Source: Cheilinus undulatus
Lineage: Eukaryota > Chordata > Actinopteri > Labriformes > Labridae
Length of the DNA stretch: 64,000 nucleotides
Direction: 5' to 3'
Assembly (NCBI RefSeq): GCF_018320785.1
Contig: NC_054867.1
Span: 20,046,855 to 20,110,854 of the forward strand
In this document: piece by piece, positions 53,043-64,000 of the stretch
Position numbering within the stretch: the first letter of the stretch is position 1
Layout of the letters: the number at the start of each line of letters is the position of its first letter
Translations under genes and position numbers: made by a program
Notes under the pieces: generated by a model
Told to the model about the DNA's origin: nothing
Databases searched by the model: none
Seen by the model: only the letters and a program-made list of their open reading frames with translations

Positions 53043-54158
53043 GTGGCACACTGTGATCTTTGGAAAAAGGTTGCAGAGTTGAGGCTCGGCATGGACCTTG
53101 ACATTGTGGATCAGAAAGCACATGTCAGAGAAGGCCTGTACTGGCCAGGAAACGAAGAAGTTGATCGCTTTGTGCAGCAAAGGAGAATTATCTTTGTTGG
53201 AGTCGCAAAATGGGACATGTCACCCAAGGGACGGGTGGTCCCTGAGCAGACCATCGTGGAGGTTGTTCTAGCAGTACACACAAAGTTGGGGCACGCTGGA
53301 ACATTGCCCACACGGAAGGAGCTGGAGAAGCAGCAACTATGGATCCCAGAGAGGAAAGTCCGCTCTGTCCTGAGTAACTGTATTGTATGTGGTCAGTACA
53401 ATGCAGGTAGAAAAGGGCAGAGGGGGGGACGGACTCACCATAAAGAGCTCAGTACCATGGGGATCTGTTTGCATGGACATTGCAGGTCCCATGGGGGTCA
53501 CTGGCAAAAGGGAGAGGGGAAATACCTGATTGTGCTAGTTGACTCGATGTCTGGATATGTGGTGTTCAAGGCAGTATGGCATGCTAATGCTAACAGTGTT
53601 GTTGGCATGCTGGACCATGTTTGCAGTGTCCTGGGGGTACCAAAAGAACTGAGAACTGACAACGGCACCCACTTCAGGTACACCCAGGTGGACCAGTGGT
53701 GTCAGAAACATGGGGTAATGCGGGTTTACTCGCCCCCCCCAACACACCACAAGCAAACGGAGTCACCGAAAGATCCATTGCTTTGGTAAAAGCATGGATC
53801 GCGAAGAATGCGAATGACAAAGCATGGAGCACCAAGGCCCTGGAGGTGGGGAAAGCTCTGAATGACCGCCATAGAGCAAATCGAGCGCCTTCCTCAGAAG
53901 AGTTAAATTAAAGCCCCTTTGTGTCACAGGATGTAGGGCAGAGCCAGGATGATAAAAGATGAAGCCCCGGCTCTTAAAGTCCCATTTCTGGTTGGACAGA
54001 GGGTGTGGGTAAAAACCCAGGGCCCTAAGCCAGATTCTGCTGTCAAGGTAAAATATGACTGTATTGATGTAGTCAAGAAGATCCTGGACAGTAATACAGT
54101 TTTGCTGCAGAAGAAGGGGATCCAAGGAGTCGAGCAGCTGAAACTGGTTTCCAGCTAG
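53043..54158 (+). pseudogene. Endogenous retrovirus pol: integrase, split by frameshifts
   Basis: ORF 53043-53789 carries the HHCC zinc region (VHTKLGHAG ... CIVCGQ) and the second catalytic Asp (ELRTDNGTHF). The segment with the first catalytic Asp, near 53480, is in another frame. A run of eight C (53733-53740) marks the next shift, after which ORF 53696-53911 carries the part with the catalytic Glu. ORF 53949-54158 is the C-terminal SH3-like DNA-binding region (VPFLVGQRVWVKTQGPKPDS). All the usual integrase domains are there but in at least three frames, so no enzyme can be made. Confidence 0.88.
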
Positions 54159-54176
54159 AGCAAACCAGGAATCGAG

Positions 54177-54954
54177 ATGGCTGAAAGCACACTTAAACCT
54201 CCACCCTACGTCAGAACGGCCACTGTCAATGGGGTGGTTGTGCTGAGGAGAGGAACTACGGGGCTCTGGGCAGGCAGAGCTCTGAGGAAGCTGGAGTTCG
54301 CAAAGAAGGGCTTCCCGTCAGATGAACTGGAAGTCCTGAGTCCTGAGTCTGGTACCCCCAATGGGGGTAGTCCAGGTGTAGCCCCTCCTGAGAGTTCACT
54401 GGGACCCAACCGCTCCTGGCTATCTGACTGGCATTGAACATCTGTCAGAAGATGCCAAAGTTGAGGCTCAGGAGAAAGGATGGGTCGGCCCTTGGGAGCT
54501 GACTACCTAGGCTGAGTTGATCTTTGGGGTCCTGAGGGATCCGACGTGCCCAATGGAGCAGCTTCCAGAGGTCCCTAAGGAAAGCAGGGCCAGGAGCACT
54601 AACCTCCATTATTCTGTGACTGGGTTAGATGCCATGGCCTGCACCGGAGCGAAACCCAAGGTAAAGGGGGCTTCTTTCCGACTGACTCCCGAGGATTGGG
54701 TCAGAAACGGTAAGCTCCAGGTGCCTGGGACAATCACTGGTCGGGCCGCTTCTTCATCCTACCTGAATGAGGTGGTAAAGGTGGAGTTGTTGGTTAAGCT
54801 GGTGATGGCACCGTACCAAGGGGTGTACTCAGTGGGAGCTGAGGTAAGAGCGGAGTATGAAGAACCTAGCCCTCCGACTCCACCGCTGAGGGCTAGGCCA
54901 GTGAAGATGGAAAACAACAGGATGTGGTGCTGGGTGACGAAAAGGATGAGGTAA
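54177..54954 (+). pseudogene. ORFs between pol and env of the retrovirus
   Basis: Two short frames, 54177-54437 (86 codons) and 54517-54954 (145 codons), follow the integrase. The first contains NGVVVLRRGTTGLWAGRALR and a Pro/Gly/Ser-rich tail; the second has PKVKGASFRLTPEDWVRNGK and LNEVVKVELLVKLV. No family recognised. They may be accessory genes or the decayed 5' part of env. Confidence 0.45.
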
Positions 54955-55325
54955 TTTTCTTGTGTTAAAGGTAATAATCACCATGAACTATCTTAGAGCG
55001 TCTTCGAAAAGGTGGTGGGGTGAAGATTTGGACTTCGAGCATCTGTGGTGGCTAAATTGGTACCCCAGACCCAATTGGGTGAATAAAAGTATCCCACCAC
55101 CTGACCCCTACAAGATTCCACTATTTTGAAACTGCTGAGACATCTTCCCTATGGACCCTATGACCATTACATTCCCCTGAGATGCTTCGAATACTACTGG
55201 CGACGAGATACACTGAAGACAAGGGTGGAGGTAAAGCAGGTGAGAGCCTGCTTTTGTGAGCCGGTAGTTTAAGAACTTGGTCCGCTCACAACCTTCCAGT
55301 TCAGGTTTCTGATGACCTGTTACTG

Positions 55326-55853
55326 GTGGCCCTTCTGGAGGTTGGACCCGGGCAGGGGGGGGGTATTTACTATGAGGACAATGTGTGGTTTCCCTTGTAT
55401 AGAGAAGGGGAAATGTTCATCTTAAAGTTTGGAGGTGACACGCTGTTCTGTACACACCCCGCCTTGGGACCATCTGCTCTAAACCACTTCTGGGATGAAG
55501 AATCCAGGACTGTGGATTATTCAAAAAAGGGTGGTGCCCTGATGCCTGCTATGCCCTACCCATACCATGTGACAGATGCAGAGAAGTTCCGGAGGCACTC
55601 CCTCCGTGTGCCTATATTAGAGCATGCGGAGGTTGATTTGGAGCCAGATGGAGAACAGTTCTCTAAGTTGACTCTTAATGAGTCAGCTGAGCCAGAAATC
55701 AGGGAACTAAAAGAAGCAGAAGAAAAGTCCCATAAGAACTGCGACCAGATCCTCAACCCCTGCCTCCCCATCAGTAGAGATACTGATTACAGAGGTGCCT
55801 GGTGTAGTCACAACAGCGGCTGCGGGGTTAGTGAGGCTGAATACCACACCTGA
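55326..55853 (+). pseudogene. Retroviral pre-env ORF
   Basis: 175 codons, acidic, rich in aromatic residues (GGIYYEDNVWFPLYREGEMF, FGGDTLFCTHPALG). It lies directly before env in a different frame, and its 3' end lies on the third copy of the leader repeat. It could be the N-terminal part of the envelope precursor. No family match by eye. Confidence 0.45.
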
Positions 55854-55858
55854 GTCTG
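55753..55858 (+). repeat. Third, internal copy of the leader repeat
   Basis: CTGCCTCCCCATCAGTAGAG, then GTGCCTGGTGTAGTCACAAC, GGCTGCGGGGTTAGTGAGGC and TGAATACCACACC align with the 47740-47860 unit (CTGCCTACTCCCCAGTAGA, GAGCCTGGTGTAGCCACAG, GGCTGAGCACCACACC). Clear homology over about 100 bases. Confidence 0.75.
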
Positions 55859-57384
55859 GTAATACCTACCAGGTCCTGACCCTGGGTCCCCTACCCGAAA
55901 AGGATGAGAAAAGGGCTCAAATGAAGAAAGTTCTCAGAGACTGCTACTGGAATAAGTACGCCAAATTGCACCCATGCTACTGGAACCTCATGGCCAAGTG
56001 CACCAGGAAAGAGTTCATGGTGTTGGCGCCTAGGGATAAGGTCATCAGTTACTGGACAACTGCATCATGGATAAGCATCCAGATTGGTGCTATAAGCCGG
56101 GAAGGCCTCCATGAGGACTGGTTGAACACAACGTTCCCCTGGATCTGGTTAGTAAAGCTGACCCACTTCGTAGGTAACTTTAAGCAAGGTTACCTGTGGA
56201 CTGGACTGGGGCTGGATGGTCCTAAGGAGTCCAGAATGTGGGTACAAAAATTGCCTACACCAGAGGAGCTTATGGCCGTTCCAGCTGGGGATTTCCAGAA
56301 GATCGACAGATGTGTGGCTGAACGCATCTTTCATACCCGGTGCTCCCTGTGGCAATGCAGGAAAGCATGGGGTAAGTGGTATTATGACTGCACTGACTTG
56401 AGAGCCAATGCTACTATCAAAGGTATCCTGCAAGCATGGGCTGAGGGCCACACTAGGGACCTAACTAGAACCTGGTGGGGCCTGGAGAGAACAGAAGTGT
56501 AAAACTGGGTGATTCCCTGCTTGAGTCAATCTGGCAATTACTGGGTCAAGTACCAGTACCTGGCTACGGTGTACTCAAAAGAGCGGGACATCTGGTGGAC
56601 CACTACAAGCCGGCCCCAACCATTCATCAGCCCGAGGCCCTGGAGCATGGTCTGTGACAAGGCTAACACCACTTGCAGGATCAGTCTGGTGAGAGCAAAC
56701 TGCCAGAGCCTAAATGGTTGGAAGGATGTGTGTGACGAGTATTACAATGGTGAGTTTCACACCCATGCCCACCAGACGGTGTGGCAGAAGAGAAAATTCA
56801 AAAACATGACCAAGAGAGTCTGGTTCAGAATGCCTCCAACAGGAGTCAGCTGTGCCAAGGCCATGATGGGCTAAGGCATGATGATGCGAAAGGAGATAGT
56901 AAGGGAAAATGTGCCCTTCACGGGTGATTCCCTACTGATGCTGGCTGAAGGACACGCCTTCAGGAAGAGCTTGTGTGAAGGCAAGCAAAGTATGGGCTTT
57001 GACTGGCTTGGGCCCAACTGCCTATACAACAATGGAACCTGTCAGTTGCCAGGGGAACACTGGATGAGGTGTGGGTCGGGGCTAAATGAGCATGATTGCA
57101 CCTGGCTCGAACGAACCTGTATCCTCCTCAGTGATGGAGTCAGCACCCTGGCCGAGGAGACCAATGAAGTGGTTGGAGAAGGATTCAAGGTGGTCGGGGG
57201 CTTGATCAGTAAGCTCCTGTATGAGATATGGCCCTATCTGCTGATGATATTGGGCCTGATCATGGCCACAATAGCAGCTTACAGTGTGTTGAGAGGTGGA
57301 CTGCAGGCCTGCGTAAGGTCCTGCATAAGGAGGAAGTCCTACACTGTAACGGAGCACGGGTTTATGAGAATTGCAAATCATTGA
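55795..57384 (+). pseudogene. Endogenous retrovirus env, two in-frame stops
   Basis: A single frame from about 55795 to 57384 broken by TAA at 56500-56502 and 56872-56874. The first part is Cys- and Trp-rich, with N-glycosylation sites (NTT, NAT). The last part (56878-57384) has an NNGTC site, paired cysteines, a helix-like EETNEVVGEGFKVVGGL, a membrane anchor around YLLMILGLIMATIAAYSVL and a short basic/Cys tail (CVRSCIRRK). No clear CX6CC or fusion peptide was found, so the Env type is open. Nothing like a polypurine tract or LTR follows. Confidence 0.75.
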
Positions 57385-57389
57385 ATTCT

Positions 57390-57800
57390 GGTTTTATTTA
57401 GTTTTAGGGCATATCTCCCAGCCCTAGCCCAAGGCTTTATAAATGATGATTTAGAAAGAAATAATGTTGTTGCTGGTGGTCTACTGTAAATCATAAAGAG
57501 ATATAAATATTTTTATTTTACTAACCAGCCAAAAAATAAAATCCTCAACGTAGCCTCAAGTTTGGTAAACTGACACGCCAGATAGATTTGTTTCACACAC
57601 CCATCTGGAAAACCTTTAACACAGCGTTTGGGAAAGGGCAGAGGCTTTGAAAAAAAACTCAGAGTGTGATTGGATGAACGTTCTGTCTGTCACATCTTAG
57701 GGCCAATCAGAGCAACAAAACACGTGGTGTAGCCACGACTGAGGTGCGCGTGCGCAGCTACTGAGGAATAACGCGAACCATGGCGACTACAGACATGTCA
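57390..57800 (-). repeat. Repeat flank of the helicase-linked family, inverted
   Basis: 57585-57720 matches the reverse complement of 31560-31690: CATCTGGAAAACCT, GTTTGGGAAAGGGCAGAGGC, ATTGGATGAACGTTCTGTC and GGCCAATCAGAGCAACAAAA with a CCAAT box. It ends in a CpG-rich patch (GAGGTGCGCGTGCGCAGC, 57742). 57390-57580 is AT-rich with no features. Confidence 0.6.
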
Positions 57801-58439
57801 GTACACAACTTTTGTCGTTTTTGAAAAGAAAACAAGTCACTGCTGTTCTTTGTTATTCTTTTAACTAAGAAATGTTATCAAGTTCTGATAAAACTGGCGC
57901 TTTAGCAGCATCCACGCAAAGCTCTTCTGCCATCATTGCACCGGCCTCCTGCTGTTCCTCTTGTTGCTGCTTGCTTACGTCACAACTCTGAAAGTACTGC
58001 CCCTCGTTGCTGATTGGTCCTGTCACTTTCTAAACAGGCCCCGACAGTTCAGATGGGAGCTTTGCAAGATAGATTCACCAGTGAGAAACGAGGAAACGGG
58101 CGTATCCATCTGCTTTGTAAGGTTACAAGTTTGGATAATTACTTAATAAAACAAAAAGAATGTGGCCACTTTTCTGTTATTGTATTGTCGCCACCCAGGA
58201 GAGAGTCATTTGGCGTATGGACAGATATGTTAGAGCAAAGGCTCATGGGACTTTAAATGTTAAGTTAAAATGTATGTTAAAAGTTAATGTTGATTGGACA
58301 TTTACGCTAACAGTGACTTGTTGTTGTGTACTTGTTGTGTACTGTGACACCATAAGCCCAAATTCCCACTTACTCTGCTTGTGTCTTTGCTTTTCAATTC
58401 AATATTATTCTGCCCATTTTTCCACTCTGCCTATTTTTT
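57801..58439. other. Non-coding
   Basis: No supported gene. Short overlapping ORFs only. Confidence 0.4.
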
Positions 58440-58930
58440 TTGCCTTCTTTATCTCATTTTGCAACTTTTAAATCCTGTTTCAACACCTTTTCTGCACATT
58501 TATGAAACTTTTGAACCATTGTCCTGTTTTCAAACTCTTTCCACCACCTTTTCTGCCTGTTTTTATAAATTTTCACCACTATTTCAAGCTGTGTTTGACA
58601 CTTTCTGCCAATTTTTTGCCTCATTTAACCCATTTTTGCCACTTTTTCATAAATTATACAACTTTTTAATCATACTTCAACACCTTTTCTGCCCATTTAT
58701 GAAATTTTTAAGACATTTTACAATGTTTAAACCTTTTTCCACCACCTTTCTAGCAATTTTGGCCTCCCTTAACCATTTTTTTTTTTGCTGAATTAACCCC
58801 CTTTTCATCACTTTAATGCCCATCTTTGCCAATCTTAGTGGCATCTCATTATTTGTAACACTGATTTCTGCCACTATAACCCCCTTTCCACTACTTTAAC
58901 TGCATTTCATTATTTGTTATGTCATTTTTG
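58440..58930. repeat. Degenerate TTTTGCCACTTTTAACCC-like array
   Basis: Recurring 'cacctttctgccca', 'ttttgccacttt' and 'ttaacccatttt' words. It is the reverse-strand counterpart of the array inside hAT 3 (40900-41470). No hAT termini were found around it. The 136-codon ORF 58381-58791 is a by-product of the repeat. Confidence 0.65.
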
Positions 58931-61900
58931 CCACCAACCAGCCAACATAAAACAATGTGAATCAGTAAAAAACACTTAAGCGGAGGAGTTCCAAATGTAC
59001 ATCAAAACAGCCAGGTAGGAAGCATTCAGCCTCCAGCTGAGGCCAAAAGCTGCAGGAAATGAGTGTAAATTTGAGTCCAAGTTTATGGTTCATCATTTGG
59101 CTTTGATCTGGGCTGACGTGTCCCAGCCAAATCAAGCTCAGCCCTTTGTGACCCAGATTAGCTTCTCAAAGCATCACCTGGCATTGTGTGCTTTAGCACT
59201 GCTGTACTTCTACTGCAACCACTTATATATCACTTATAGTAAAGACAGGGACACACAAAAGGAGAAATATGATCACACATCTGAGAACATGCTGAAGAGG
59301 CTCATTTGAATCATGTCCGTGAAAAAAACAAATAAGAACTGAGGATGCAGACTGTGGCACATGTTAATCTGAACAAACAAATGGTTCAAAAGTGACAAGA
59401 AGAGAGAGAGAGAATAAATACTCTCTCCTAATGATCACAAACAACACAGATAAACATCTCCCTCTCTCTCTCTCTTTCTCTGTATGTCTGTATACTCTCT
59501 CTCCCTCTCCTGCAGCTGCTTCCTCTCCCTGTGATTTTCAGCTCGGGTTTTAGCCCCTCTCATTTCTGGCAGGGGCCTTTGAACAGGAGAGCGTGGCATT
59601 GTGGAAGGAGGGTGGGTGCTAAGCCCTGCGCCCCCGTGTGTTTATCTGCCTCTCCCAGCTGGGCTCCTCGGGGAACAAGAGATAGAGAGGGACAGACGAA
59701 AAGAGAGAGAGGAAAAGCAATGGAGAAAGATATAGAGAGAGGAAGAAAGAGAAGCCAGGGTAGAGGAATGAAATCAAACAAAGCTCTCCAGCATCTCCCG
59801 GTTTGCCCTCTTCTCCTCTGACCCACATGGCATTTTATTCTTCACATCAATATAAGGTTTATTTCCACTTTGGCTGAGACTTTTGTTTACAGCTGGTGAT
59901 ATTATCTTTAGATCTTAGTGGGTAAGAGTGTCTTAAATGTAGCTAAGGCAGGTTTAGATGCTCAAATGAAGACATGAATGAACACAGTGGCAGAGCGGAG
60001 GCTGGTCGAGTATTATGAAACAAATCCAGGAGCTTCAGGCTTAACCAGATCAAACCTACTGCCCAATACACACTGCCTACACAGGAAAACATACAAGTCG
60101 GAGTAAAAAGTTGAACCAGACAGAGAGAAAAACAGAGAATATTCAAGGAATGTTAGCTTCCTAAATAAACCAAATAAATCAACCAAAAGTGAACATGAAA
60201 AGAGCTGTAAAGAAGCGGCAAGCAGGGAGGTAAGTATCCCTTTAAGTGGCAGACGCTCTAAAAGGTGCATTCACTGATGGGCTACACTTGACATTTTCCA
60301 AACCTCTTCACAGACACCACACACGCACACAAACATCCACAGCGTCCACCTGCTCCATTCCAGTCGATAGGAATCGTTGTGTCAAGTGGCTGCCTCAGGA
60401 GGAGGACAAAAACACTGCCTCAGATGCTCAGCCCCTCTCCCTGTTTGACTGAGAGGGAGAAAAAAAATCTAGGACACTCTTTATGAAGACAGAGAGAAAG
60501 AGGGAGATGAAACAGTGAGCTAAAGATTGAGACGGGGAGGCATATCTTTTACAAATTGCTTCTCCCTGCTATAATTTAAATCAAACCACTCTGAAAAAGC
60601 ACACAAAACCAAAAGAAGAGGGCGGCTGTAAGGGAGAGAAACGCACCTCTAAGAGTCAATGACCTTTTTAAGGGGCTTCTTGAAATTTAAATCATGAGCA
60701 TTTTTTAAGTAATGAAATAAAACACATCATATTTATGTGACTAAAGCAGATGCAGTGAACCAAATGCCAGTGGTGTTGCTTTGTGCAATTTTAAAGGTAC
60801 GTCTAATTTTTCTGATTCTCTTACTCTGGGATACAACAATACTACTACTACAAAAGACTAACATGAACAGTTACAGGCCAAAATCAAATCTCCCCTTTTT
60901 AAGTAAAATAACTGAAAAGGCTGTTTCAGCAGTTACATTTTTAACAGTTAACAGCTGCTTTGACGTCTTCCACTGGTCAAAGTGTTCAACATCACCTAGG
61001 GATGCAAGCGGTTAAACAGTTACCCTTAATCAGATTAGCCAGTCGGTTAAAGTAATTACCTGTCATGTTTTTATAAACACCAGCTTGAAATCACGATCTA
61101 TAATGCCCTTTTAAACTGTAATAGACTTCCTGCCACTAGAGGGCACTGTAGCTTCAGTTAATAGCAGCTGCCTTCCTGTCTGACCTTCTCCCCGGCATTT
61201 CACTGGACGTAAATATGAGAAGCTTAGCGGTTAGCGTGTAGTAGGAACAGCACGCATGACAGTTTTTGAAATAGTAATTAAAAATAAAGTTGTATGTAGG
61301 CTGTCGAGGGTTGAACTCACTTATAACTAGTCAACCGAAGTGAGAAAAGCCACACATCATTAATCTGCAAAGAGGAACAAGGGCTAATGGAGCTAGCTGC
61401 TAATGTTAGCCATGCTGTACAGAGTGTGTCAGGCTCACATCATACCCACTGACTCAGTGACCCTGTGAGGAATTTGATGGTTTTGCAAGTATTTTCTCCT
61501 CTACAGACTAGTCAGTTAAATGAAATTTAAATTAGTGTTCTGTGAAAAGGGGAAGAAAAGGCCTTGGAGCATCCCTAAAGACATCTGCTTAATCCTGGCA
61601 TTCACTGCGATTTGGTTCTGTCCCAGACGAAGGATGACCAATCGTGGTGATATCTTGGTCATGGCTCTCATACAGTGGTCCTACAGGTTGACAGACAGCT
61701 GTTGTCAAGGTCTTATGACCAAAGATAACCTGGGTTACAATTCTAACAAGTGTCAGAAATTTAGGATGACCATCTCACAATGTGACTTCTGCAACAACCT
61801 ATGTCGACTTACCAACCAAAGGGAATGCACTGGTGCCATCCAAACCAAGTCAGCATTAGAATGGAGACAATGTCAAAACGATCAATCACAACTGTTCTGT

Positions 61901-62004
61901 CGTTACCTGCTTTCAAATTTACCACCCCACTGGTGGTATAGTTGGATGACACACACTGATGACTTATTTCTTGCATACTGGCATACAGTACGTCTTGGCC
62001 TGTG
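58931..62004. other. Non-coding, with CT/GA-rich tracts
   Basis: (CT)n-rich tract at 59455-59515 and a GA-rich tract at 59690-59760. No exon recognised, including the missing first exon of synpr. The 161-codon ORF at 61520-62005 has no family features. 60990-61075 (GGGATGCAAGCGGTTAAAC) resembles a hAT-type repeat end. Confidence 0.4.
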
Positions 62005-62775
62005 ATTAAGCTGCATTTAGCGAGAGTCCTCCAAGGCTCCTTTCTGGAGCCTCTTCTCTTCCACATCTACATTTCTACCTGCTCAGATCATAGAAAATGA
62101 AAATATTACTATAACTATGCAGATGACACACAGCTATACATTTCAATGGCCTGAGGTGACCATGACCCCATAGAAGCACTGGGTAAATCCACTCAACAAA
62201 TTAATGAGCATATGGGTAATAATGTTATTTAGTTAAACAGAGAAAAACTGAGGTAGTTTTTTTCTGACCAAAGGAGGAAAATTTAACTCAGCATGCAGCT
62301 CCAGTCACTACAGTTAAAATCCACTGAACAGGCCAGAAATCTATAGGTGCTGTTAGGGATTCAGACCTTTATTTTAAAAACCACATAAAAATGATTATAA
62401 AGTAATCGTATCATCCCCTCAGGAATATTGATTGTTCTTTATTTACATTTCATGTAGAAAAAGTGCCCAACCCTGATGGGTTTATAGGACACCAGAAATA
62501 CAATTGCATTGTTTTACAAAAAGAAATATATTTCAAGGATTAAAGGTCTTATGGCAGCAGGACCTTAAAAACCTGCATTTATCTTCAGTCGAGTTGACTA
62601 CTGTAACAGTGTCTTTACTGGTCTGCCTAAAAAGTCAGGCGGAGAGCTGCAGCTGACTCAGAATGCTGCTGCTCGAGTCCTCACTAAGGCCAAGAGAGTG
62701 GATCACATCACTCCTGCTCTGAGATCTTTACACTGGCTCAGAAAACAAAACTACTATGTTCTGGTGTAATACATA
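62005..62775 (+). pseudogene. LINE (L2-like) reverse-transcriptase fragment
   Basis: The + strand translation shows YADDTQLYIS near 62110, preceded by a damaged PQGS-type box (LQGSFLEPLLFHIYIS), then text like the region after the RT palm with AAARVLTKAKRVDHITPAL near 62665. Many stops. YADDTQLY is typical of L2/Rex1-type fish LINEs. Confidence 0.8.
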
Positions 62776-63264
62776 GAGGACTGACACTGACAACTTTTTT
62801 GGCACTTTATTCTCTAATTTAATTTAATTTTTATTCTATTTGCATATGATTTTTAGAAATTAAACTTCTTTCGGGCTATGTAGCAAGCACTAACCTACTC
62901 TGCAGAAATAACTGCCTGTCACCTTTCAGCACTCACCTCAGCATCAGAGCTGTCTCCACTGCCCCTGCATGCTGCCCCTGCCTCTGACTCACTCTCATCT
63001 CAACCACCTATATCAGGAGACATGGAGATGCATTGAGCATTCTTTCATATTGATAACTGAAATAAGCTTAATGTAGATTGTTCATATGAAGATTTCTGTG
63101 ATGTAGCTCAGTCATGTTATCAGCATATCAAACACACAGGTAGAATAGCAGCCTAATAATTATGTGGGCTACATTAGAAATGGGCAATCTCCCTGAAACA
63201 TGACTGAGCAGTTTGACAGTTCAGAAATTGTCAAATTTGTGTTCAGACTTGGAGTCTTTTTTTA
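62776..63264. other. Non-coding
   Basis: No feature recognised between the LINE fragment and the hAT 2-related copy. Confidence 0.4.
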
Positions 63265-64000
63265 ATGGATGCTGTCAAAGAGAGGAATAACGTCAGGAGA
63301 GAGAAAAAAGTGAGTAAAAAAGACCTTAAATACAGCCGCTAGAAAAAGTATTTTTCCACCCTGCACTGTGAATGATTACATGTTTTGTTCAATAAAAACA
63401 TGAAAACATATCATTTTTTGCACAGTATTAGTTTAAGCAGACTGTGTTTGTCTATTGTTGTGACTTAGATGAAGATCAGAACACATTTGATGACCAATTT
63501 ATGCAGAAATCCAAGAAGTCCCAAAGGGTTTACATACTTTTTCAAGCGACTCTATGTTTAGAACTACAAATGAACTTCCTTCTGTCGATTCTTATTTTTA
63601 TAACGTCACTTTTCCAACCCTCATCCTTTATCTGGGCTTAGGACCTGCAAAAATGACTCAAGAGAGATACTCTGGCAGTTACTTCAAATTGTATTTTTAG
63701 TTGTTTTTTTATTCTGTTTTTAATAAGTTTAGTTTTCTTAACTTTGGTTTAGTTTTGAAACTTATGGTCCATTTAAGAGCCTGCACCAAATCACAGTGAG
63801 ACATGAACATTTTTAACCATTTGATTCATAATATGTTTTTTCTTTTTTTCTTTGGTTCTGAAAGAACCAAAAAGAGATAATAGAAAAACTGTCTAAACGA
63901 CATGGAGAGGTGAACTTCTCCTGCTCCACCGCAGCTGAGAGGGACTGCTGTGTGAAGACTTGGCCGCCTGTAAGAGCTTTGAGACTGGGAGGGGCTCACG
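63265..64000. mobile_element. Second, partial hAT 2-family copy, runs off the window
   Basis: Aligns with 6925-8052 of hAT 2: ACAAATGAACTTCCTTCTGT, AATGACTCAAGAGAGATAC, GAGAGGGACTGCTGTG and the final GGGAGGGGCTCACG. It lacks the TTAA element present at 7077-7686 and is itself split by a small TA-flanked MITE. The left CAGTGTTGCC terminus is not present, so the left part is lost. Confidence 0.75.
63333..63552. mobile_element. TA-flanked MITE inside the hAT 2-family copy
   Basis: The ends are CAGCCGCTAGAAAAAGTAT (left) and GAGTCGCTTGAAAAAGTATG (right, reverse complement), each next to TA (63331-63332, 63553-63554). 220 bp, non-coding. TA duplication fits a mariner-type MITE. The hAT 2 copy at 6990 lacks it. 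Confidence 0.75.

Noticed and set aside
58381-58791. 136-codon Phe-rich ORF
   Set aside because: Translation of the degenerate TTTTGCCAC repeat; the Phe/Pro pattern follows the repeat words.
61520-62005. 161-codon + strand ORF
   Set aside because: No signal, domain or family resemblance. It runs into a LINE fragment with no supporting splice or promoter context. Length alone is not enough in AT-rich fish DNA.

Overview
The window looks like a teleost (ray-finned fish) chromosome segment. It holds intron-split vertebrate genes (an Mx GTPase, a synaptophysin-family gene), intronless fish-type TRIM genes, dense Tc1/hAT/LINE debris and old retroviral copies. No bacterial operons, CRISPR arrays or rRNA genes were seen. 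Gene models come from reading splice signals by eye.

Layout. (1) 1-6.1 kb: minus-strand Mx (interferon-induced dynamin-like GTPase), start codon and first eight coding exons; the 3' part lies left of the window. ISRE-like motifs sit just upstream of the start. (2) About 6.2-20.3 kb (unit A) and 22.9-32.9 kb (unit B): a direct tandem segmental duplication. Each unit carries a 36-codon membrane-peptide ORF on +, Tc1 remnants, a minus-strand TRIM gene (frameshifted in A, intact in B), an AGCT-rich repeat tract and RecQ-helicase-like fragments. Unit A also holds a three-level nest of DNA transposons. Unit B holds a 1.55-kb deleted provirus that is absent from A. (3) About 33.1-40 kb: minus-strand synaptoporin-like gene (four exons found, first exon not found), with Tc1 copies in its introns. 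(4) 40.5-45.7 kb: a hAT element with intact target-site duplication and other repeats. (5) About 47.6-57.4 kb: a large, decayed + strand endogenous retrovirus with gag, pol and env. Its gag reading frame contains a region that reads like a macro (ADP-ribose-binding-type) domain. No LTR pair was found. (6) 57.5-64 kb: repeats, a LINE RT fragment and a second, partial copy of one hAT family.

Biology. Mx and fish TRIM proteins are both antiviral or interferon-linked families, so the left half may be an innate-immunity cluster grown by tandem duplication and reshaped by transposons. The synaptoporin-like gene is an unrelated neuronal neighbour. The likeliest undescribed item is the retrovirus with a macro-like segment in Gag and a 110-bp leader repeat that recurs just before env. 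A second candidate is the 36-aa membrane micro-ORF kept open in both duplicated units.
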